This document shows, one piece after another, positions 1 to 5,306 of a stretch of 5,306 nucleotides of DNA. This DNA is from an uncultured Collinsella sp. (GTDB lineage: Bacteria; Actinomycetota; Coriobacteriia; Coriobacteriales; Coriobacteriaceae). Location: the NCBI GenBank assembly GCA_900551205.1, contig URUW01000137.1:1-5306 (forward strand), read 5' to 3'. Position 1 is the first letter of the stretch; each line of letters starts with the position of its first letter. A model generated the notes under the pieces. The model was not told the DNA's origin. It did no database searches and saw only the letters and a program-made list of their open reading frames with translations. A program made the position numbers and the translations under genes.

Positions 1-2709
1 CTTGGCGCCAAACGGGCCCGTCGGCTCGTAGCTCGGCTCAAAGGCCACGCGAATACTGCCGATGTCCAGGCGCGTGGGCAGCTTGTAGCTCATAAAGTTG
101 CCGGTGCGCAGGCGGCCGCGGTCGTCGTGCTCGACGATCTCGTAGAGCGCGTGGCCGATGCCCTGGGCAATGCCGCCCTCGGCCTGGACGCGCGCGAGTG
201 CCTCGTTGATCACGGTGCCGCAGTCCACAGCCGCCGCGTAGTCCACCACAGTCACCTTGCCGGTGGCCTTGTCGACCTCGACCTCGGCAATGCCGGCCAT
301 AAACGGCGGAGGCGAAACGGGCAGGCAGGCAGAAGCATGCGAGGTGAGCGCGTCGCCGCCCGCGATGTTCTTGACGCACAGGTTGGCAAAGTCGCGCAGC
401 GTGAGGTAGCGGTTCTGCTCGCGCGCGGCGCGCTCGTCGGACAGACGCACGTACTGGCCATCGAAGACCACGTCGGCGGCGTCCACATCCCACATCTGGG
501 CGGCCTTGGCACAAATCTTCTCACGCAGCTCGGTCGCGGCGTTCTTGGCGGCAAGGCCCGTCACGTAGGTACCGGAGCTCGCGTACGAACCGGCGTCGAA
601 CGGCGACACGTCGGTGTCCACGCCGCGCACCACGATCAGCGAGCTCTCCACGCCCAGCTCCTCGGCGGCAATCTGCGCCAGGATCGTGTCGACACCCATG
701 CCGTTATCGGTGGCGCCGGTCGAAAGCGTAATGAAGCCGTCCTCTTCCAGGCGCATGTCGATGCCGGCGATATCCACGTTGGAAATGCCCGAGCCCTGCA
801 TGGTGAGCGCACAGCCCAGAGCACGCACGCGGTCGCCCAGGTCGACGGCCAGCGGCTTGTCGCGCCAACCGATCATGTCCATCGCGCGCAGCAGGCAGCG
901 GTCGAGCGCGCAGGCGTTGAGCTTTTCGTTGTAGTACTGCGGCATGATCTCGCCCTCGCGCACGATGTTCTTAAGGCGCAGGTCGGCGGGGTCCATGTGC
1001 AGCATGTCGGCGAGCTCGTTAACGGCGCTCTCCACGGCAAACTGGCCCTGGGTGGCACCGTAGCCGCGATACGCGCCGCCGCGGTTGGTATTGGTGTAGA
1101 CAGTGTCCCAGCTAAAGCGGCTCGCCTTCACATGGTTGTAAATCGGCAGGCTCTTGTGGCCCGAAAGGCCGATCGTCGTGGTGGCGTGCTCGCCGTACGC
1201 GCCGGTGTTGGACAGCGTGTGCAGGTCGATGGCCGTGATGGTGCCGTCGTTCATGGCGCCCAACTTGACGGTCATCTGCATCTGGTGGCGCGAGTTGCCC
1301 GCGGTGATGGTCTCCTCGCGGGTGTAGCAGCAGTAGCTCGGACGGCCAGTCTGCTGCGTCACAAACGCTACGAAGATCTCGCAGCAGCCCGTCTGCTTGG
1401 AGCCAAAGCCGCCGCCGATGCGCGGCTTAATGACCTGCACCTGCGACTGCGGAATGTCGAGCGACTGCGCGACCATGCGGCGCACGTGGAAGGGCACCTG
1501 CGTGGAGGAGGTCACCGAGATGCGGCCGAACGCGTCGGTCGTCGCGAAGGCGCGGAAGGTCTCCATGGGCGCGGTCTGCGTGGCCTGGCTGGTGTAGGTG
1601 CGCTCAAAGACGATGTCGCTCTGGGCGAAGGCCTCGTCCAGGTCGCCAAAATCGCTGGTACCGCTGCACACCAGGTTGCGCGGGACATCGCCGCCCTGCG
1701 GGAACATAAAGGTCACGTCGCCCTCGGGGTGGACCACGATATCGTTATCGAGCGCCTGGGTAAAGTCGAGCAGGGGCTCGAGCACCTCATAGTCGACCTT
1801 GATGAGCTTGAGCGCCTTGTCGGCAGCCTCCTCGGTCTCGGCAGCGACGATCGCCACCTCCTCGTTTTGGTAGCGCACAAGGTTCTCGAGAATCAAACGG
1901 TCGTAGGGACTCGGCTGCGGATAGCTCTGACCGGCGATAGTAAAGCGGCGCTTGGGCACGTCCTCGTAAGTGTAGACGACCACGACGCCGGGCACCTTCA
2001 GGGCGCGCGACGTATCGATGGAGCGGATCTTGGCGCGGGCATAGGGGCTGCGCTTGAGTTTGACGATCAGGGCCCCGGCGGGCACCATATCGCCCGTGTA
2101 GACGGGACGGCCCTCGAGCAGCGCTTTCGAGTCCTTCTTGGGCTGCTTATGGGTGATCTGCTTGTACGAGACACCGTCGCAGCTGGTGTCGTTGACCGGC
2201 AGTTCGGGCATCTCAAAGCCCACCTGCACGCCGGACTCGTTGAGGAAGCGGACAATGGCGCGCAGCTGGCTCTCGTAGCCGCTGCAACGGCAGAGGTTGC
2301 CGGCGAGCTGGCGCGACAGCTCCTCGCGCGTGGCGACGAGGCTCGGGTCCTCCTTGGCGGCGCGGGCAAGCGCCAGCACGTTCATGATAAGGCCGGGGGC
2401 GCAAAAACCGCACTGCTCGGCGCCTTCGGCAGCCATCGCGCGGGCAAGCGCCTCGGACTCGGCCTTGAGACCCTCGAGCGTGGTGATGGTGTGGCCCTCA
2501 ACGCGGGCGGCGGGAACCGAGCAGCTCAGCACCGGGTCGCCGTCGAGCCACACCGTGCACAGGCCGCAGTTGGTGGTCTCGCAGGCGCAGCGCACCGACG
2601 CACAGCCCCGCTCGCGCAGCAGCGCAAAGAGCATAGTGTCGGGGGCAATCTGAACCTTGACCTTACGGCCGTTGAGCGTAAAGGAAAGATCGATGAGTTT
2701 GGTAGCCAT
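1..2709 (-). CDS. XdhD-like molybdenum hydroxylase, fused [2Fe-2S] and molybdopterin-binding subunit (3' end cut off by the window edge)
   Basis: Large catalytic subunit of a xanthine-dehydrogenase-family hydroxylase, expected in the cytoplasm, which would hydroxylate a purine or other N-heterocycle using water and pass electrons through its Fe-S clusters to FAD. The frame is open for 903 codons from ATG at 2709 to the window edge. Residues 1-80 are a plant-type ferredoxin domain with cysteines C43, C48, C51 and C63. Residues 85-160 are the second Fe-S domain, with C100, C103 (QCGFCAPG), C140 and C142 (NLCRCSGY). From about residue 190 come the two molybdopterin domains: IGGGFGSKQ (431-439), GGAYRGYGATQ (544-554) and GATDNGMGVDT (665-675). 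The visible end, GPFGAK (898-903), lies just before the conserved catalytic glutamate, so about 45-60 residues are missing. GAGGTG at 2720-2715, five bases upstream, supports the start. TAATG overlaps the FAD-subunit stop, implying translational coupling. Layout and motifs resemble XdhD by memory. The family is certain, the substrate is not. Confidence 0.93.
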   Translation of the reverse strand, partial: MATKLIDLSFTLNGRKVKVQIAPDTMLFALLRERGCASVRCACETTNCGLCTVWLDGDPVLSCSVPAARVEGHTITTLEGLKAESEALARAMAAEGAEQCGFCAPGLIMNVLALARAAKEDPSLVATREELSRQLAGNLCRCSGYESQLRAIVRFLNESGVQVGFEMPELPVNDTSCDGVSYKQITHKQPKKDSKALLEGRPVYTGDMVPAGALIVKLKRSPYARAKIRSIDTSRALKVPGVVVVYTYEDVPKRRFTIAGQSYPQPSPYDRLILENLVRYQNEEVAIVAAETEEAADKALKLIKVDYEVLEPLLDFTQALDNDIVVHPEGDVTFMFPQGGDVPRNLVCSGTSDFGDLDEAFAQSDIVFERTYTSQATQTAPMETFRAFATTDAFGRISVTSSTQVPFHVRRMVAQSLDIPQSQVQVIKPRIGGGFGSKQTGCCEIFVAFVTQQTGRPSYCCYTREETITAGNSRHQMQMTVKLGAMNDGTITAIDLHTLSNTGAYGEHATTTIGLSGHKSLPIYNHVKASRFSWDTVYTNTNRGGAYRGYGATQGQFAVESAVNELADMLHMDPADLRLKNIVREGEIMPQYYNEKLNACALDRCLLRAMDMIGWRDKPLAVDLGDRVRALGCALTMQGSGISNVDIAGIDMRLEEDGFITLSTGATDNGMGVDTILAQIAAEELGVESSLIVVRGVDTDVSPFDAGSYASSGTYVTGLAAKNAATELREKICAKAAQMWDVDAADVVFDGQYVRLSDERAAREQNRYLTLRDFANLCVKNIAGGDALTSHASACLPVSPPPFMAGIAEVEVDKATGKVTVVDYAAAVDCGTVINEALARVQAEGGIAQGIGHALYEIVEHDDRGRLRTGNFMSYKLPTRLDIGSIRVAFEPSYEPTGPFGAK

Positions 2710-3623
2710 TAGCGCACCTCGCTAGAATCGACGCCGGGCACGCGGCGGCAGGAATACTCGTCCGTGGCAAACTTAGGAATCTGCACGGTCTCGAGCTCGC
2801 GGGCAAGCGCGGCAGAAAGCTCGATGCCGGCGGCACGACGCACGGCCTGGACGGCGAGCGGTGCCGAGATGCGACGGCGGTACTCGACCGAGCCCCACAG
2901 GTTGGTTCCGTAGCTCAGGGCACGCACGGATGCAGCAAGGGCGCGAAGCTCGTCCTCGGAAGGCTGCTCGCTGGAAAGGCCACATGCCTCGCCCTGCAGC
3001 AAGGTAGCGCGCAGCGGGCGGGCACCCACGGTGACGTGCCAGGAGCCGTCCCACCAGGCGGCGGTGACGTTCAGCGAGGGGAAGTCGGTCGCGGCCTTGC
3101 GCACGGCCTCGTAGCTTGCGCGGTAGTCGTGTTTAACGACCACAACATGCTCGATCACGTCGCGCAAGTAGCCCATGTTCACAAACTCGGCGAGCGGCAC
3201 GCGGCCGGCACCTGTCAGCTTAACGTATGAATCGAGTGCCAAAAAAGCCGAAAGCACGTCCGAGAAGCCAAAGCGGCCGTAGATGCTGCCGCCCACCGTG
3301 GCGGTATTGCGCAGCTGCACGCCCACGATATCGTGGACGGCAAACTCAAAGACATTGTTGACGAGCGCGTTGAGCTCGGCATGGCGCTCGAGCTGGCGTA
3401 GGGTGCACATGGCACCGATGCGAAACTCGGTCTCGGCCTCCTCGATCTGATCGAGTCCGCAGGCCGAAAGGTCAATCGCCGTCGCCACGCGACGCGAACC
3501 CAGGCGCATCCAGATGCCGCCGCCCACAATCTTGTTGTTGCGGTTCTTCTGTAAGAGCTCATAGGCTTCGGCCGCGTTTCCAACACGGACGTAGGTACCG
3601 AACTTGAGCACGTTCTCCCCCAT
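2709..3623 (-). CDS. FAD-binding subunit of the molybdenum hydroxylase (XdhB/CoxM/YgfM family)
   Basis: This 304-residue protein has the vanillyl-alcohol-oxidase-type FAD fold of molybdenum hydroxylase medium subunits. It would accept electrons from the Fe-S clusters of the partner encoded directly downstream and pass them to a soluble acceptor such as NAD+. Two FAD-contacting loops are visible: IVGGGI (32-37) near the N-terminus and NTATVGGSI (106-114), followed by a conserved Ser-Asp (121-122). The C-terminal CO-dehydrogenase-flavoprotein-type domain starts around residue 168 with YEAVRKAATDFPSLNV, and WGSVEYRRR (243-251) is its typical helix. The length is near the family norm (about 260-300), with a short hydrophilic tail after about residue 285. 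The start is uncertain. ATG at 3623 has only AAAGAG directly against it. GTG at 3611 follows GGGGGAG by three bases and would give a protein beginning MLKFGTYV, which also looks natural. The stop TAA shares one base with the next gene's ATG. Confidence 0.92.
   Translation of the reverse strand: MGENVLKFGTYVRVGNAAEAYELLQKNRNNKIVGGGIWMRLGSRRVATAIDLSACGLDQIEEAETEFRIGAMCTLRQLERHAELNALVNNVFEFAVHDIVGVQLRNTATVGGSIYGRFGFSDVLSAFLALDSYVKLTGAGRVPLAEFVNMGYLRDVIEHVVVVKHDYRASYEAVRKAATDFPSLNVTAAWWDGSWHVTVGARPLRATLLQGEACGLSSEQPSEDELRALAASVRALSYGTNLWGSVEYRRRISAPLAVQAVRRAAGIELSAALARELETVQIPKFATDEYSCRRVPGVDSSEVR
2715..2720 (-). promoter_or_regulatory. ribosome binding site of the Fe-S/Mo subunit
   Basis: GAGGTG on the minus strand lies five bases upstream of the ATG at 2709, within the last codons of the FAD-subunit gene. 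It fixes the start codon and fits translational coupling through the TAATG overlap. Confidence 0.65.
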
Positions 3624-3647
3624 CTCTTTACTTGTCCAGTACCCCTA

Positions 3648-3656
3648 AGTGTACCA
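3648..3656 (-). promoter_or_regulatory. possible extended -10 promoter for the hydroxylase genes
   Basis: On the minus strand TGG-TACACT fits an extended -10 (TGn followed by a hexamer matching TATAAT at four of six positions). Transcription would start near 3641 and leave a leader of about 18 bases before ATG 3623. No recognisable -35 hexamer is present at the right spacing; that region is taken up by the inverted repeat. The call is weak and rests mainly on the need for a new promoter after the strong terminator. Confidence 0.3.
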
Positions 3657-3659
3657 AAC

Positions 3660-3676
3660 GAGGGCGCACGGCCCTC
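3660..3676. repeat. inverted repeat GAGGGC-N5-GCCCTC, possible operator
   Basis: Perfect 6-bp arms (3660-3665 and 3671-3676) are separated by GCACG. The repeat lies between the gdhA terminator and the FAD-subunit gene, immediately upstream of a possible extended -10 element, where a -35 box would otherwise be. No T run follows on the minus strand, so it is not a convincing second terminator. A regulator-binding site is one reading; no regulator can be named from the sequence. Confidence 0.4.
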
Positions 3677-3686
3677 ACCACCATAG

Positions 3687-3718
3687 AAAAAGGCTCCCAG
3701 CACAAATGCTGGGAGCCT
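3687..3718 (-). terminator. Rho-independent terminator of gdhA
   Basis: A perfect 12-bp inverted repeat (arms 3691-3702 and 3707-3718, AGGCTCCCAGCA on the plus strand) closes a four-base loop. Read on the minus strand it is followed by a run of five T (3691-3687). It begins 26 bases past the gdhA stop codon. There is no T run on the plus-strand side, so it acts on minus-strand transcription only. It should largely separate gdhA from the hydroxylase genes. Confidence 0.93.
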
Positions 3719-3743
3719 CATCAGGTGCTATGTCGAGCTGGGC

Positions 3744-5099
3744 TTAGCAGACGCCCTGAGCGAGCATGGCGTCGGCGACCTTCAGGAAGCCGGCGATGTT
3801 GGCGCCCATGACAAAGTTGCCCTCCTGGCCGTACTCCTTGGCGGTGTCGTCCACGTTGTGGAACATGCCGCGCATGAGCTGCTCGAGCTTGCCGTCGACC
3901 TCCTCGAAGGTCCAGGACAGGTGCTCGGCGTTCTGGCTCATCTCCAGGCCGGACACGAGCACGCCGCCGGCGTTGGCAGCCTTACCGGGCATAAAGGCGA
4001 CGCCGTTCTCTTGGAAGTAGGTCGTGGCCTCGATGGTCGTGGGCATGTTCGCGCCCTCGCCGACCACCTTGCAGCCGTTGGCGACGAGCGCCTGGGCGTC
4101 CTCGAGCAGCAGCGTGTTCTCGCGGGCGCAGGGCAGGGCGATGTCGCAGGGCAGCTGCCACACGCCGCGGCCGTCGCCCTCGTGCCACACGGCACCGGGC
4201 TTCTCGTCAACGTACATGGCGAGCGTGACGCCCTTGTCGTGGCCGGAGCGCTTCTGGTTGTAGACGTGCTCGAGCACGGAGTAGTCGATGCCGTCGGGAT
4301 CCTCGACCCAGCCGTGGGTGTCGGAGCAGGCCAGCACCTTGCCGCCGAGCTGCGCGACCTTCTGGACGGCATAGATAGCAACGTTGCCGGAACCGTGAAC
4401 GACGACGTTCTTGCCCTCGAAGGAGTCGCCGCGGCTCTTGAGGTACTCGTCCACAAAGTAGACCAGGCCGTAGCCGGTGGCCTCGGTACGGGCGAGCGAG
4501 CCGCCAAAGGAGAGGCCCTTGCCAGTGAGGACGCCGGTCCACTCGTTGGTCAGGCGCTTGTACTGACCGAACATGTAGGCAACCTCGCGGCCGCCAACGC
4601 CAAGGTCGCCGGCGGGAACGTCGGTGTTGGGGCCAATGTGGCGATAGAGCTCGGTCATGAAGGACTGGCAGAAGTGCATGATCTCGTTGTTGGACTTGCC
4701 CTTGGGGTCAAAGTCGGAGCCGCCCTTGCCGCCGCCCATGGGAAGGGTGGTCAGGCTGTTCTTGAGGATCTGCTCCAGGCCCAGGAACTTAAGCATGCCC
4801 AGGGTGACCGTCGGATTAAAGCGCAGGCCGCCCTTGTAGGGTCCAATGGCAGAGTTGAACTCGACGCGGTAACCGCGGTTGACCTGAACCTTGCCCTGGT
4901 CGTCGACCCAGGGAACACGGAACATGACGATGCGCTCGGGCTCGACGAGGCGCTCAAGCAGGGCGGCCTCCTCGTACTCGGGGTGGGCGTCGAGCGCCGG
5001 CTGGATGGTGCCGAGGATCTCGGTCGCGGCCTGGATGAACTCAGGCTGCTCGGGATAGCGGGCCTTGAGCTCGTCGAGAACTTTCTGCGTGTAGCTCAT
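3744..5099 (-). CDS. gdhA: glutamate dehydrogenase, probably NADP-dependent
   Basis: Cytoplasmic, presumably hexameric enzyme interconverting 2-oxoglutarate plus ammonia and L-glutamate, linking nitrogen assimilation to central carbon metabolism. The product is 451 residues, close to E. coli GdhA (447). Substrate-site residues fall at the same numbers as in Clostridium symbiosum GDH: K89 (GPYKG), K113 (ILKNS), catalytic K125 (MGGGKGGSDF) and D165 (PAGDLGVGG). S383 (LVSGLEMSQN) corresponds to its S380. The Rossmann domain shows the loop GSGNVA (236-241) and, at the end of the second strand, CSDTHG (258-263). An SD-S/T-x-G pattern there is more like NADP-dependent GdhA than the clostridial NAD enzyme, so NADP is inferred but not certain. 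ATG at 5099 is chosen because GGAGGAAG lies just upstream and the protein then begins at the usual family position. An in-frame ATG 16 codons earlier sits inside a hairpin loop without a good ribosome site. A strong terminator follows, so the gene is probably monocistronic. Confidence 0.97.
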   Translation of the reverse strand: MSYTQKVLDELKARYPEQPEFIQAATEILGTIQPALDAHPEYEEAALLERLVEPERIVMFRVPWVDDQGKVQVNRGYRVEFNSAIGPYKGGLRFNPTVTLGMLKFLGLEQILKNSLTTLPMGGGKGGSDFDPKGKSNNEIMHFCQSFMTELYRHIGPNTDVPAGDLGVGGREVAYMFGQYKRLTNEWTGVLTGKGLSFGGSLARTEATGYGLVYFVDEYLKSRGDSFEGKNVVVHGSGNVAIYAVQKVAQLGGKVLACSDTHGWVEDPDGIDYSVLEHVYNQKRSGHDKGVTLAMYVDEKPGAVWHEGDGRGVWQLPCDIALPCARENTLLLEDAQALVANGCKVVGEGANMPTTIEATTYFQENGVAFMPGKAANAGGVLVSGLEMSQNAEHLSWTFEEVDGKLEQLMRGMFHNVDDTAKEYGQEGNFVMGANIAGFLKVADAMLAQGVC

Positions 5100-5100
5100 G

Positions 5101-5108
5101 CTTCCTCC
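5101..5108 (-). promoter_or_regulatory. ribosome binding site of gdhA
   Basis: GGAGGAAG on the minus strand ends one base before the ATG at 5099, with the GGAGG core four bases upstream. It decides in favour of this start over the in-frame ATG 16 codons upstream. Confidence 0.8.
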
Positions 5109-5133
5109 AATTGATGGAAAAGAAAGGTGTCGT

Positions 5134-5156
5134 TCGCGGCGCCCCATGCGCCGCGA
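5134..5156 (-). promoter_or_regulatory. GC-rich hairpin in the gdhA 5' leader
   Basis: Perfect 9-bp stem (5134-5142 with 5148-5156, TCGCGGCGC/GCGCCGCGA) with a five-base loop, ATGGG on the minus strand. It lies 34 bases upstream of the gdhA start and just downstream of the likely promoter, so it would be at or near the 5' end of the mRNA. The pyrimidine-rich stretch after it (CCTTTCTTTTCC) is offset by several bases and interrupted, so a true attenuator is doubtful. A role in stabilising the transcript is an equally simple reading. Confidence 0.5.
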
Positions 5157-5165
5157 GCTTTATCG

Positions 5166-5195
5166 AGTATGGATAATATCGCACTGTTGCAGCAA
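5166..5195 (-). promoter_or_regulatory. candidate gdhA promoter
   Basis: On the minus strand TTGCTG (5195-5190) and CATACT (5171-5166) are separated by 18 bases and resemble a housekeeping -35/-10 pair, each imperfectly. An overlapping TATTAT (5178-5173) is a better -10 match but has no good -35 partner. This is the only AT-rich, promoter-like patch near the gene. Either choice places the start of transcription just before the leader hairpin. Confidence 0.4.
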
Positions 5196-5299
5196 AGTTT
5201 CGCATAAGCCGACGAGCAGATGTTTCGTTTTGATTACGATGCAGGTAGAAGCGTTTTTGAGCACCCGACGTACAAATCGCGTGTTTCGAAGCTGTTTCG
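5196..5299 (-). repeat. four CGAAAC(A/T) direct repeats upstream of gdhA
   Basis: On the minus strand CGAAACA occurs at 5299-5293, 5288-5282 and 5227-5221, and CGAAACT at 5202-5196. The first two are 11 bases apart, about one helical turn, and the last abuts the candidate -35. The rest of 5200-5306 holds no gene I can support. The repeats could be regulator-binding sites, but a 7-base motif in 100 bases may be partly chance. Confidence 0.3.
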
Positions 5300-5306
5300 T
5301 CCACGT

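Noticed and set aside
127..2712. A very long plus-strand open frame (861 codons) opposite the hydroxylase gene
   Set aside because: It is in exact codon register with the real minus-strand gene. Stops there could arise only from TTA, CTA or TCA sense codons, which this GC-rich gene avoids. The translation is low-complexity (rich in His, Arg, Gly, Val) with no domain, while the minus strand carries complete family motifs.
3660..3676. Second terminator at the GAGGGC inverted repeat
   Set aside because: The stem is only 6 bp and lacks a following T run on either strand; an operator-like element is more plausible.
3215..3721. Minus-strand open frame spanning the terminator and the FAD-subunit start
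   Set aside because: It reads through a strong terminator hairpin and overlaps the FAD-subunit gene in another frame, giving Arg/Ser/Ala-rich nonsense.
3858..5114. A 418-codon plus-strand open frame opposite gdhA
   Set aside because: Same in-register antisense effect; the minus-strand product is an unmistakable glutamate dehydrogenase.
5100..5147. Upstream in-frame ATG that would extend GdhA by 16 residues
   Set aside because: It lies in a hairpin loop without a good ribosome site. ATG 5099 has GGAGGAAG directly upstream and gives the usual family N-terminus.
5041..5304. Small minus-strand open frame across the gdhA leader
   Set aside because: Its product has no recognisable domain, it runs out of frame into gdhA, and the region contains promoter- and leader-like elements.

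Overview
The window is a GC-rich bacterial stretch in which every supportable gene lies on the minus strand. Reading in the direction of transcription (right to left), the order is: a 207-base leader and promoter region (5100-5306); gdhA, a 451-residue glutamate dehydrogenase (3744-5099); a strong intrinsic terminator (3687-3718) and a short promoter/operator region; a 304-residue FAD-binding subunit of a molybdenum hydroxylase (2709-3623); and, overlapping it by one base (TAATG), a large molybdenum hydroxylase subunit that runs off the left edge (2709 down to 1; 903 residues visible, C-terminus missing).

The large subunit fuses an N-terminal domain carrying two [2Fe-2S] clusters to the two molybdenum-cofactor domains. 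The FAD domain that sits between them in eukaryotic xanthine dehydrogenase is instead encoded separately, just upstream. Together the two genes should make a complete electron path (Mo centre, two Fe-S clusters, FAD). The domain layout and several stretches resemble the XdhD/YgfM type (putative purine oxidase, once annotated as a selenate-reductase component) more than the classical XdhABC type. Unlike my recollection of E. coli XdhD, all eight Fe-S cysteines are present. The residue that is Glu802 in bovine xanthine dehydrogenase is Gln here, so the substrate is uncertain.

gdhA probably forms its own transcription unit: it has its own leader and a strong terminator behind it. The two hydroxylase genes form a second unit in the same direction. 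A functional link (purine or heterocycle breakdown releasing ammonia, glutamate dehydrogenase handling it) is possible but rests only on adjacency.

The base composition, strong preference for G/C at third codon positions, AGGAGG-like ribosome binding sites and the protein sequences suggest a high-GC anaerobe, most likely of the Coriobacteriia (Collinsella-like gut Actinomycetota). This is an impression from the sequence, not a database result. I found no RNA genes, mobile elements, CRISPR arrays or frameshifted genes. Nothing is clearly a wholly new system; the most interesting item is the Fe-S/Mo fusion enzyme with its altered active-site residue.
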